From Lagopus muta (Eukaryota > Chordata > Aves > Galliformes > Phasianidae): a stretch of 64,000 bases of DNA. The position numbers and the translations under genes are program-made. Within the stretch, counting starts at the first letter, position 1, and each line of letters starts with the position of its first letter. The DNA lies in the NCBI RefSeq assembly GCF_023343835.1, contig NC_064437.1, positions 25,643,001-25,707,000 on the forward strand. Reading direction: 5' to 3'. Positions 1 to 10,797 of the stretch are shown here, piece by piece. The notes beneath the pieces are model-generated. The model searched no databases. It saw only the letters and a program-made list of their open reading frames with translations, and was not told where the DNA came from.

Positions 1-879
1 TCTTAGAGTCCTAATTCCTGAGCAGCACCTCTTGCTGGTGCATCCTGAGCAACTGTTTGTTGCAAACAGTTTATTTCAGGGGACAAGAGGCAGGAACAGG
101 ACGTGACTATGGTTCGGGTGTTGAAATACAAACTTCTTTTTTCTCATGTTCAGTGCAGTTTCAGGCATGTCCAAGTCCTGCTGGATGGAAAACAGTCAGC
201 AGGTTGGTGGAGGCTGCATGGCAGTGAGAAGCAGAGTCTAACCATAGAAGGAAGGCTGAGTTGGCTCTGAAGGTTGGAGAAATGGGGTGCAGGCGAGAAC
301 AGGGCGGCGGATAGATAAGTTACACAAAGCAGATTGCCATGGCTTCTTTTCTTGCTCTTAGCCCCCTCAACTCCAACACAGTGATTTTTAGGAGAAAATG
401 AGTGCCAAGACTATATAGGGAACAGCCACCAACTCCCAAGTGTTCTGTGAGGCAACTGCTCTTTTCTCCTGGGACCATTCTGTGCACATGGCACATGTCC
501 TGGGCAAATTCCTGTGCACTCATTTGATGATGGAGGCCTTCAAATCTCTATGCTTGAAGGAGACACTATTTCACATCCCCACCACAATTTCTTCTCGTAT
601 GGAAAAACCCCCACGTTCGCAGGCAGCTCTCCTGAAGCAAGGCAGCGTTACATCCCTCCTATTAGCAGCGCTTCCAGAGGCTCTGCAGCTCCTGCTGACG
701 TGAGCAGAGCTGCTCAGCAAACAAGATGTGAGAGGTCTCCAAAGAGCACAGACCTCTCTTTGCTTTTTGCTAATCGGGTGCTGTAGTGCCAGGCCTGGGG
801 AAACAAATCAGTGAGGGCCCATCTGCTGAGTGCTGGATGGGGTTGCGTGCATGCTTGTTGGCATGGCAGAGAACGTGGA
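1..879. other. Host non-coding DNA, no gene seen
   Basis: Mixed-composition host sequence. Open frames on both strands are short, overlap one another and show no recognisable domain. I see no repeat family or RNA gene here before the CR1 tail that follows. Confidence 0.5.
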
Positions 880-987
880 GATGTGGCACTGAGAGAAATG
901 GTTCATGGGCATGGTGGGAATGGTTTGGTAGTTGGACTTGGAGATCTCAGTGGTCTTTTCCAGTGTTAATGATTCTGTGATTCTACG
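880..987 (+). mobile_element. CR1: CR1 LINE 3' tail (truncated)
   Basis: The conserved CR1 terminal block is visible: 'gatgtggcactgaga', then 'gggcatggtggga', then 'ggtcttttccag', ending 'aatgattctgtgattct', which is the 3' microsatellite of the family. Only about 110 bp remain, as is usual for 5'-truncated avian CR1 copies. It has no coding capacity. Divergence from other copies in the window suggests an old insertion. Confidence 0.85.
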
Positions 988-2263
988 TTGATGCTGGAGA
1001 AAGGAGGTGCCACCTGGCTGTGTTTGGGCTGTCACCTGGAAGTCAGACGTGTGTGTGTTACCTGCAGGTGGGAGGAGGGAGAGCCAGGGTTATGGGATAA
1101 TATGGTACAGAGCAGTCAAGTAATTTAATTCTTAAATCTCGTCTCCCTCAGGCTAATCTCCTCTGAGCCTCTCTTTGCTCAGGTCAACTGCTTTTAATTA
1201 GCAAGCTTCATTGATCGGGGTGGGAGCGGGAGCTGCTGTCCAGACCTTTTTAACCTGGAATCTTTTCTTCCTTGCAGAAGGGATGGTGCTACTTGCAGAG
1301 GGACCCGCAGGGACACCGTGGGATTACTGGTAGGAGGATGGTGTGGGGCTGCCCACAGCACATCTCCTCTGGCACTGCCTGGGCAGGGAACCCTGCAGTC
1401 CAGCACAACCCAGCTCCCACCACCACATCAGCCTCTTGCACTGGCTCACTCTGAGCTGTCGCTAATGAGGATGGTGCTCATCATGTGATCACGCCTTTGG
1501 GCAAGGGCGGTGGTGCTGCTAATTGGCTTCTCTGGCTGCGGTTTCCTTAGGAAACAAGGTTAAAGCAACTGAGCTCAAAAATGTACCTCCCGGAGGAATG
1601 CACTTCAATATTTCTTCCCCTGTAAATGGAAACAGCTCTATGCCTGACACCAGCTCCTTTCTATCACCAGGTGGAACCAAAGGATGTAGGTGCATCTCTG
1701 CTATGTTCTCTCTTGGTGTGTTGGTCCTGTGGCCCAGCCCTGGATCAACACATTTTCTATCTAATGTATTTGACCATCAGAGCCACGAAAATTCTGAAAT
1801 GAAGTTCTCCCATATAAATCAAATAGAAAGGAAGTGGCTTTGTATCAAACCACTGAATTAATATAATTATCGTATCGATTAAATCATCAAACAAACCTGC
1901 AGCTCCTCTATCAGATTCACTGTGCCTGGTTCACGCTCCCTGAAGCACAGACCACTATGCCAACCGTTCCCTTTGCATTCCAGGCAGAGAATGGAGGCTG
2001 CAGTGATCTCTGGCCGCATCTCACACACAGAGCAGGCCTCCAATGCCCATTACAGCTGTCAGCCAAAATTATATGTATTTGGGGAAGAGGTGATCTCTCA
2101 CATACCCGCTCCGATGTGAGTCACTGAGCCTGAGCTGGCATTACACAGCTTGATGCGTTCCAAATTACAGAAGGAAAGTGCTGTCGAGTCATGGCCTGTT
2201 GGGGCTGAATGTGGCACCGGGGCACGTGCACCTCCCCTGCAGGCAAAGGGCTGCGTGGAGATG
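988..2263. other. Host non-coding DNA with one weak exon-like stretch
   Basis: Mostly featureless. From 1551 to 1670 there is a 120-bp open stretch between a plausible acceptor ('tttccttag') and a weak donor ('ccag/gtgg'); it is treated as a finding, not a gene. 1855-1900 is A/T rich. No other structure was recognised. Confidence 0.4.
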
Positions 2264-2506
2264 GGGAGGGGCGAGAAGTGATGGCCTCAAGTTGTGCCAG
2301 GGGAGGCTCAGGCTGAGTATTAGGAAACATTTGTTCTCCGAAACACAGGCTGCCCAGGGAAGTAGTGGGGTAACTGCGCCTGGAGGTACTGAGGAACAAT
2401 GGAGATGTGGCACTGAGGGATGTGAGCATGGTAGGGGTGGGTTGGAGTTGGACTCGGTGATCTGAGAGGTCTTCTCCAACCTTAACGATTCTATGATTCT
2501 ATGATC
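2264..2506 (+). mobile_element. CR1: CR1 LINE 3' tail (truncated)
   Basis: About 240 bp of CR1 3' untranslated region. In order it shows 'gttgtgccaggggaggctcagg', the 'ctgcccagggaagtagtgggg' block, 'gatgtggcactgagggatg', 'gttggagttggact' and the terminal 'attctatgattctatga' repeat. The strand follows from the octamer-like repeat lying at the right-hand end. Non-coding remnant. Confidence 0.92.
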
Positions 2507-3858
2507 TCTCACCCAAAGGATTCTCCTTGAACATTCACCCCCTCTGCTCTTGTGCCTGCTCCTGCTCTCACTGCTCTGCAGCTTTGGGGTAAGGGAGTAT
2601 TTTCCACCTAAAAAATGCAGCTGTAAGATGTGGTCTTGACTTTAAAGCAGGGTCGGAGTCAGGCAGGCAGCCAGCCAAGAGCTGGGCGTGATTATTCAGA
2701 GGATTATGATCAGTGAGTCTACATCCATTGACCTGCAGGACTCAGCTTGAAAACATTAAGAACTTGTCACAATTTGGTGCTAAAATTGCCTTTGAACCCC
2801 CAACAAGTTTTCTCCTCCATAGGCAGCTACAAGAGGCAGTCGCTGTCTCTGCAAGCAGTGGCTTAACTTGGTTTTAAGTTCTGAAGCAATGCTGGAGGAA
2901 CGAAGGCGATGGCTGGGGCAGTGGGAATGTCCCCGTTTTGGGCTCAGCAAACCCCAGCATGGCTCACAGGTCCCGCAGCCACATCCCTGCTGGCTCAGAG
3001 CTGATAAGCGACGCAATTTCAGCCTCATTCCAGCTGACAACAAGCAAAGACTGACTCATCCCCAGCAGTGTTATTTCAGTGTGAGTTTAGCCTCCAATTG
3101 TGCCGTAAAAAGAAGAAAAAGCACGACTGCTTTGCAGAAAGAGCCCTCATTGTTCCTTTAGTTTGGGGCCGCTCTCTGCTGCTCGTATGCTAATGGCAAG
3201 CTCCTTGCACAGCTCAGTGGGGGAGAAGCAGCAAACAAGAGGCATGCTCCAGGTCTGGCTTTCTGCTGTGCTCAAACTTTTCCATGGTTCCTGCTCTTTC
3301 AGGAAGCAGTCTGCAGGTGAGGCGTGAAATGCTTCCACTGAGCAAATTGAAAGAGACTGTCTCGGCAGGAGAGGGATTTGAATAACCTTGCGCTGTATAA
3401 GTTTTGGGGGGAGGCTCTCAGCCTTCCTTGCATGCAGATTTCCCAGGGGTGGTGCTTTTCGTCCTGCATGTGATTTGTTTTGGTGTGTCTGCGCCACTGT
3501 GTGTGGCTGGAGATGGAAAGCTGGAGCAGAGCTGTTCTGAGCATGCAGGTAAGAGGTTGCATGGCCAGATTCACCTCGACATGATGGTAAACAGCTCTCA
3601 GAGGCTAGCATCCTGTTTCCCTGCACTGTGCCCAAGCGAAGAAGCTGATGGCCTTCCTGGTGGAGGCAGTGTTTTGGCTGCAGCCCCCGTTTCAGAAGTT
3701 GAGCAGCTGAAGTTACCCCCATGCATTTCTTCAGGCGTCTCCTGGAGAGACATTCTGGTCACCTGCTGGTTTCAAACCCCAGGCTGTGCTGGTGGGACCT
3801 TCCAGAGCATCCATAGCCTGCATTGGGTTAAACCACCCTAGATCTGTACCAGCCAAGT
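2507..3858. other. Host non-coding DNA, no gene seen
   Basis: Unique-looking sequence. A 191-codon minus-strand open frame (3147-3722) has no domain, signal peptide or codon pattern I recognise and overlaps other long frames, as expected by chance in G/C-rich DNA. Confidence 0.45.
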
Positions 3859-4010
3859 TCCAGGTTGCACAGAGAGCTGGAGGTGCCCCAGGCCACAGGT
3901 GGGCCCTGGGCAGCCTGAGCTGGTTGGCAGCCAGCCCATGGCAGGGGAACTGGGGGGGGCTTTGGGGTCCTTTCCAGCCCAACCATGCTGTGATTCTATG
4001 ATTCTGTGAA
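3859..4010 (+). mobile_element. CR1: CR1 LINE 3' tail, other subfamily
   Basis: The segment 'ggccctgggcagcctgagctgg' followed by 'ctttggggtcctttccagcccaaccatgctgtgattctatgattctg' layout (described, not given in full) is the 3' end of a second CR1 subfamily, distinct from the 'gatgtggcactgag' type. It lies in plus orientation and is truncated at about 150 bp. Confidence 0.8.
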
Positions 4011-5399
4011 AGCAATGCGTGAGGGCTCTGAGCACTGGGCTGCAAGCAGGATGGTGCCCAGGATTTCGCACCTCGACGAATTTCTGCACATTCAAATATG
4101 ACATCTCGGCACTCTGCTCCCCTGCTCATCTGTATTCTCCCCCCAAAGGCAGATGCTCCAGCCCAGCATTGGCATTCAGTGCTGGTGCCGGCACCTCTCA
4201 CCAGATCAGAACTGGGATCGATTCCCCCTGCTGTCGGCCGTTTGCACTCTGCCATCCACCCAACGCCCACAGCAAAAACTCTGCCTGTGCTCTGCAGCTT
4301 CTCCCCGCACCCTTCCCTTCCCAGCATCGCCCCGAGCTGCTCCGCTGCCCGGCCAGGGTTCAGCCCTTTGTCCTGTGGACTGCGCTGAGGCTGGGCTGCT
4401 CCTTTTCGCAGAATGAGCCTCTGCTTAGGTCAGCTGTAATTTAATCAAGCGGTACAAAGGATTTAGTGCACCTTGCTGATGGAAATTGCCTTGGGCTGGA
4501 CAAAAGAAATATGCGTGCCTTTCCCTTCGCCTCCTCCTGCAGCAGCTCAGGCTGTGGTTGGTGTTTTCCTTCCCCTCCCCGCTCCCTGACACGTAACTCA
4601 GAGGCAGTTCACATCTTGCTATCTGCCTCAAAGTCTTACGAGGCTTCTTCCCTCGCAATGACGAATTCAGCGAATAAAGCCCACAACCATGATTTCCCTC
4701 AGGGTCCCTTGTAATAATAATTTCTGTAAATAAAGGCTGGAATCAGGATCTCTGTTGTAATAGGATTTTGTTTGTGCAAGGGCTGGAGCTGCAGCCCCCT
4801 GGCACTGCCCTGTAATAGGATTTGGGGCGCCGTGGCAGTGCTGGGGGGGCAGAGGGGTAGGAGGTGGATGTGGGGACGTGCTAGGACATTTGGGACGCCC
4901 TGAGCACAAGGCTGAGAGAGCAATTTGGCAGCTTCCTGAATGAAGGGTGTGAGAAAGCTGTGTGCTTTATTTACGGCTGCTTGGGTGAGAAGAGGGTGAA
5001 GGAGGCAGGTGTGATAGCACGCTTGTGGGGCTGCTACATGGTTTTCTCACCTGTTCTAGCGGCGTGAAGCACACGGGTGTGGGGGTAGCACATGTGTGTT
5101 CACACCACTGTCCCTCTAGGAGGTCTTCCTTTGCCAAGCTGTGGGTGTTGGTGGGCACTTGTTTTCATCTGGAGGGTGGGAATGATGGGGTCTCTGTTTT
5201 GCATGGTATCCACAGCTTGCTGGATGGAGGTGGTGTGTTTTGAACACACACCCATCAGTCACATCGTTAAATGAAGGCTTTCAATCTCGTGTTTCTGAAT
5301 GGGGAAAGAGGTGGGGAATGGGAATGGTGGAGATGAAGGGAGATCGAATGGGGAATGCTAGATGGAGGAATGGGATGGGGAATGGAGGGGCAGGGGTAA
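4011..5399. other. Host non-coding DNA, no gene seen
   Basis: G/C-moderate sequence with short runs such as the G7 near 4844. 'Taataataatttctgtaaat' around 4713 is A/T rich. From 5290 to 5390 the sequence is purine-rich ('ggggaatgg' variants), just before a CR1 coding relic. No exon or RNA gene was recognised. Confidence 0.45.
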
Positions 5400-6130
5400 A
5401 ATTAAGGCCTTTGACACAGTCCCCCATAACATCCTTCTCTCCAAATGGGAAAGATATGGATTTGATGGGTGGACCGTTCTATGGAAGAGAAACTGGCTAT
5501 GAGACCATATCTGGGGAGAGGTGGTCAATGGCTCAATGTTCAGATGGAGATTGGTGATGAGCAGTGTCCCTTGGGAGTCAGTGCCAGGACTGGTGCTCTT
5601 TAACATCTTCATCAGTGACACTGACAGTGGGATTGAGAGCACCCACAGCAAGTTTGCTGATGACACCAAGCTGTGGGGTGCAGTTGACACATGAGAGGGG
5701 CCGGATGCCATCCAGAGGGACCTTGACAGGCTGAGCAGTGGGCACAGGTGAACCTCATGAGGTTCAATAAATCCAAGCACAAGGTCTTGCACCTGGGTTG
5801 TGGCGGCCCCCATTATCAGTACAAGCTGGGGGATGTAAGGATGGAGCACAGCTATGATGAAAGGGACTTGGAGGTGCTGGTGGATGGCAGCTGCACATGA
5901 GGCAACAGAGTGCCTTCACAGCTAAGAAAGCCAACCAAATACCAGGTTGTATCCACAGCAGCGTGGCCAGCAGGGTGAGGTAGGGATCCTGCTCCTCTGC
6001 TCTGCACTGGTGAGACCTCACCTGGAACACTGCATCCAGATGTAGAGTCCTCAGTATAAGGAGAGACAGGACCTGTTGGAGTGCATACAGAGGAGCGCCA
6101 GAGAAATGATACAGCAGTGAGAAGCTTGTC
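5400..6130 (+). pseudogene. CR1: CR1 LINE reverse transcriptase relic
   Basis: Decayed part of CR1 ORF2, the LINE protein that nicks the target and reverse-transcribes its own RNA. Reading forward, it starts with the 'AFDTVPHN'-type block near 5405 and continues through the 'GPVLFNIFI'-like block near 5590-5615. The catalytic YADD-equivalent, here F-A-D-D-T-K-L, lies at 5653-5673, followed by the 'MRFN' and 'VLHLG' blocks near 5757-5800. Frameshifts and stops interrupt it (for example a TGA inside 'gacacatgagagg' near 5690). The endonuclease part and the 3' tail are missing. Non-functional; the strand and family call are firm, the exact ends are not. Confidence 0.85.
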
Positions 6131-8533
6131 CCCAAGCACCAGTGGTGGCAAAGGGCTGGTGTGGAGCTGGGTGCAGGCAGCAGCCAGCTCTGCTGCTCTC
6201 AGAAACAAACCAGCTGCCAAAACTGCTTGTCACCGTGGCTGTGTGAGAGGCATGCTGGCACTCATGTACCTCAATAGCATCGTGGGGAAGGCTCAAAGTT
6301 AGCTCTGACAAAGCCCGCACACCGTTCACAGCGTAATTAGCACCACTAGTCTAGCTAATTGCTGAGTTTTTCTCCCTCTTCTCTCTCTCCCCCTCCTTTT
6401 CTCCAGCATGAAATTTCTCCAGTTATCTTGGTTTATCATCATGGTAGACAGCATGCTAAGCCTGGATGCTCCTTCAGAGAGCTGGTGTCAGGAATAATTA
6501 CTGCCATAGTAAGCTGATCAGCCCTTCATTATTAGCTGCTGTTGTTGTTACCCGACATTGATTAGTAATTTGTAGCTGCCAGTGTTTTCCTCTGCCCTCA
6601 GAGCTGCTGTGTTCGCTGGTTCTGCGCGCTGCTCTGCCAAGGACAAGTGAGCATCTCTCCCCGTGCCCCCTTCCCCTCCCTTCTACATTGCTGTATGCAC
6701 CAGTCCTCACAGTAAGAGCAGTGCCAGCCCCATTCCAGAGCTGACCCAAGGTCCCAAAGGGCAGCAGTGATGGAGTGAAGAAGCTGTGATGGGACAACAT
6801 GTGATTTCGGATGGAGAGACTCACAGTGCTGCCCTGCAAGCCCCACAGTACCCAGCACTGCTGAATAGAGGTGTCAGCAGGGAGGCTGCCATAAATATTA
6901 ACTGCTGGCTCCAGAGCCCCCAAAGGTTTTGGCAGGTGGCTGTTCACGTGCACTGCTGTCTGGGCTATGAGAGGTGGGTGTGGGGAGAAACACAGCACGG
7001 GGCCTGCCCTATGGTTAGATGCTCTGGGTTGCGTTATTATGACCAGTTAGCAACTGTTTTAAGTTGCATTAAGAGAATGCTGGGAAGGGGGGAAGGCACC
7101 TCCCAGGATGGCTGGGGGTCCTTGATGTGCACAGCCTCCTGTTTGGTGCTGCTTGCCCTGCAGCCAGGTCTGTCTCATGTGTTTTGGCTGCTCCGAGCTC
7201 TGCGAGCCGCCTGCCACTGCTTGTTTGCCTCATCCATGAACCAGCTGTGCCCAGCAGAGCAGGGTCAGGAGCAGAAGAAAGTGCTGTAGGTGGGGGGGTG
7301 GGTTGGGTATGTGATGTTGGGGGGGGCAAACGTCCCGTTGTCTGCATCCTGACCGTGTCTATCGTGCCATTCATTGAATAAGGTCTATTCCCCAGTGCGG
7401 TTCTAAGAAACGCCCACATCTCATGTACAAGCAGGTGATGAGCTCCGAGGGGCCTGTGAGGTGGTGTGGGGGCTGAGCATCCTCCCCTCTGTCTCCAACC
7501 ATCCCCCATCCCTGCTCCATGGGGACGCTGGCATGCAGCTGCCAACGGGGAAGAGGCACAAAGCCATGCCAGCCTATGTAAACGTTTGTCTGACACAGCG
7601 GGTATAAATCAGGCAATGGCAGCCAGAGATACACCCTGCGGAGCCCTTCTCTGCCCAGCGTCCCCACCACACTGAGGGGTGGCAGGGGGCAAAGCTTGAT
7701 GTCACTTCTTGGCGCTCCGAGAGGACGTGATTCAAAGACGCGGTGACCTCTCCCGGCACGCTGAGCTCCGCCAAGACCTTCGGCCTCGCGTCTGCAGCAA
7801 ATCGAATGATGTGTGGTGGAGAGCAGGGCTGGGGCTCAGACATCCATCACGGTGGGCCAACCACAAAGAGAGGCAGCAGAAGCCATCTGGAGGCTTCCAA
7901 GGCGCCGGGAGCTCCGTCCTGGGGTGTCTCGTCCATTAGCAAGCACTAACCGCGGCTCCGTGCGCAAGCACACTAATGGCTGCCTGGTCTGGACCAGCAC
8001 TAATTAAGACCAAATAGCGGTTTATTTTTAAAACCCTTTTTTTTTTTTTTTCTTTCTTCTTCTTTTTCCCCCCCAGTTTCTTACCTTCCTTCTTGAATTC
8101 ACCAGTGTAAAAAAATGCGATGTGATGGTGGGACACCCAGTGAGACTTTTCTTCTGATCAACACACAGAGAATTTTATCATCTTTTCTTCTTCTCCCCAG
8201 ACAGCTCAAGCTCCAAAGTAGCTCAGGTAGAAAACTGCAAATGACAGAAATTAATCTTTGCTGACAAAAGCTTCCCTACAAACACCGGTCAGGATGTGAG
8301 GATGTGCCTGAAGTTGCAGAGCCTGTGTGAGCTCTGCAACTGAAAGGGTGTGGGGTGCACCAGGACGTGCCCCCACCACCCACAGCTGGATGGCCACAGG
8401 CAGTGTGCTCACCATGGGGCAAAGTTAACTGTGAATGTTCAGGTGGCAAGAGATGCTGCTTCCAGCCTACCTGTATGGGGCCCCAGCCACTGTCATTGCT
8501 TTCAGGCTCTGCTGCACCACAGATGGCAAAGTA
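6131..8533. other. Host non-coding DNA
   Basis: Mostly unique sequence. Pyrimidine-rich stretches appear at 6367-6405 and 8034-8074. 'Tgataaataattactgcc'-like A/T motifs occur near 6490-6570. Overlapping open frames of up to 175 codons on both strands carry no recognisable domain. Confidence 0.45.
8034..8074. repeat. Pyrimidine tract with T15
   Basis: A 41-nt run of only C and T, with T15 at 8037-8051 and a C8 run at its end. Simple-sequence tract of low information content. Confidence 0.9.
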
Positions 8534-8740
8534 ACATAGAATCATTAAGGTTGGAAAAGGCATTTAAGATCACCATGTCCAACTCCAACCCACCCCCAGC
8601 ACTGACCGTGTTGCTCAGTGCCACATCTCCATGGTTCTTGAGCACCTCCAGGAATGGTGACTGCACTACATCCCTGGGCAGCCTGTGCCACTGCATTACT
8701 ACTCTTTCAGTGAAGAAATGTTTTCTAATATGCAACCTGC
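8534..8740 (-). mobile_element. CR1: CR1 LINE 3' tail (truncated)
   Basis: Reverse-orientation CR1 tail. It opens with 'atagaatcattaaggttgg', runs through 'cagtgccacatctccatggtt' and 'ccctgggcagcctgtgcca', and stops near 'ttttctaatatgcaacctg'. About 205 bp remain and it is non-coding. Confidence 0.92.
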
Positions 8741-9549
8741 AGAAGCAGCCAGGAGCTGGGGCTCTTTGGAGTGGAGTCAGGAGGCCTGGCTGGGAGGAAT
8801 GTCTTATTTCGGTTGCTTATTTTATTTCTGGGAAGTTGGTAAATGTGGTGATTGATTATCAGCTCGGTGATATTGCCAAGCTTCTTAAGGCTGTCCTTGA
8901 GAGTCCCACATGGCACAAAACCAGTGTTTGGCTGTAGAATTGCTAAAGCCAAGTGATCACAAGGCAGCAAAAGGCTCAGAGCCACCTCAGCCAGAACACT
9001 GAGCCCCTCCAGAGCCACTGCTCCGAGTGCCACAGCCCAAGAATCCAAACACAGCTTATAGGCTGAGAGCACCTCCCTGGGAGAGCACTGAGCTTCCCCA
9101 GCACATTACCCTGGATGAGGGAGCTGCAACTCTCCTGTCTTGCTAGAGGGGAGGGGTATCCCAGATGGTGATGTGAAAGGTGACTCATGCTAATGAGCAA
9201 TTAACATCCAAGTTACAGCTGATGCTCTTCAGGGAGCAACTTAGAGTAGTTCTTGGGTGCTCATTGGAGCAGCTATCACAAATGCTAGGAGTGACAGGAG
9301 TTAAATAGGAAAGGGTGGTAGCTGTAGAGCTTTTCTCTATTCTTTCCTGTTGTAGCTGGGCTGTGCTCTTCCATTTGAGTAGCTGTGTGCTGGGAAGCTG
9401 ATCTATTTTACTGTACTACGTTGGCAGGTTAGGCACTATCCTTCATTTTGCTTTTGGAGGTGATGCTGGTTCCCATCCTCTGCTGATGTGAGAGCTGTGG
9501 GGATAGCCAGGGCTGAGGTTTGTGCTGTTCCCAGTTAAATTACTAGACA
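8741..9549. other. Host non-coding DNA, no gene seen
   Basis: No recognisable repeat, exon or RNA gene. Contains an A/T-rich stretch near 8830-8880. Confidence 0.45.
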
Positions 9550-9652
9550 AGGTCAAGGGTAGATGTGGCACTGAGGGATATGGTTAGTGGGCACAGTGGT
9601 GTTGGGTTGGACTTGGTGATCTCCTGTCTTCTAACCTTAATGATTCTGAGAT
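9550..9652 (+). mobile_element. CR1: CR1 LINE 3' tail (short)
   Basis: Only about 100 bp: 'gatgtggcactgagggatat', 'gttgggttggacttggtgat' and 'accttaatgattctgaga' identify the extreme 3' end in plus orientation. Confidence 0.85.
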
Positions 9653-10443
9653 TTTTATCTCTACGTACAGATGAGCCTTGGTGTGTCTGTGGGCTCTTTC
9701 TATGGGTAGTGGGGTCTGGACAGATCACCCAGGTCAAAGCTCAGCTGCGATCTGTTAAGGTCTCTGGACTGTCCCCGAGCAAATGTGAATGTCAGCTCTC
9801 TGGGCATCTCTGTTTTGGAACAGGGGCTCTGCCCAACTTGAGATCTGCTGGGATCTGAGCATGTGCTTACAGAGCACTTCGCTGTATCATTAGCACTTTC
9901 TTGGGTATGGAAAGCATCTCAGAGCCACTACTGAGCTTTCATATACGCCTCTTTTTGGTGAACTCTTTGGTCAGACCTGGCTGGTGCCTCCCCACAGGAC
10001 ATCACAACCCCTGTAGGAGGAGGTATCTTCCTATGGGTGTGGGGAAGCTTTGCCAGCTCACTTCTCTCCAGTTAGATTTCTAAGAGCAAGGCAAGCCTTC
10101 CCACTTACTGGAGCAGGGTAAACTGTTGTCTTCAGCCTTATCAAGCTCTCCCAGTGAAAAAAGCTGGCTGAGTATTGCCCTACCAAGGATTTTCCCAGGC
10201 CAATCCAACAGGCAATGCAGAGGGCCTCTAGATGGCAATGTTTCTGTTCAGGAGGCTGGAGCTGCTTTCAGGCAAGCTGTGTAATTCCCTTCTGTGCTGG
10301 CTTTGGGGAAGCTCTGAGATTTATTCGGGGCTGAAGTGGAAAGCTTAACACCCTGCTGCCTCTCACTGCTTCCTCAGTGAATATGGCTGGGATTTGGTCA
10401 CCTCGGGGGACTGTGGTTTAGCAGGTTGGGAGGCAGCTTCCCA
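9653..10443. other. Host non-coding DNA, no gene seen
   Basis: Unique-looking sequence with no recognisable element, leading up to the long pyrimidine microsatellite. Confidence 0.45.
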
Positions 10444-10797
10444 CCTTCCTTCCCTCCCTCCCTCCCTCCCTCCCTCCCTCCCTCCCTCCCTCCTTCCCTC
10501 CTTCCCTCCTTCCCTCCTTCCCTCCTTCCCTCCTTCCCTCCTTCCCTCCTTCCCTCCTTCCCTCCTTCCCTCCTTCCCTCCTTCCCTCCTTCCCTCCTTC
10601 CCTCCTTCCCTCCTTCCCTCCTTCCCTCCTTCCCTCCTTCCCTCCTTCCCTCCTTCCCTCCTTCCCTCCTTCCCTCCTTCCCTCCTTCCCTCCTTCCCTC
10701 CTTCCCTCCTTCCCTCCTTCCCTCCTTCCCTCCTTCCCTCCTTCCCTCCTTCCCTCCTTCCCTCCTTCCTTCCTTCCTTCCTTCCTTCCTTCCTTCC
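10444..10797. repeat. 354-nt pure pyrimidine microsatellite, three-part
   Basis: Every base on the plus strand is C or T. After a short CCTT lead-in, (TCCC)10 occupies 10451-10490. It is followed by 34 perfect copies of the octamer TCCTTCCC (10491-10762) and then by (TCCT)n to 10797. The minus strand is therefore G-rich, with regular GGG runs. The long frames across it on both strands are low-complexity artefacts (PSL-type and EGRK-type repeats). Confidence 0.97.

Noticed and set aside
3731-4327. 198-codon minus-strand open frame
   Set aside because: Passes through the CR1 tail at 3859-4010, so it cannot be a conserved host protein.
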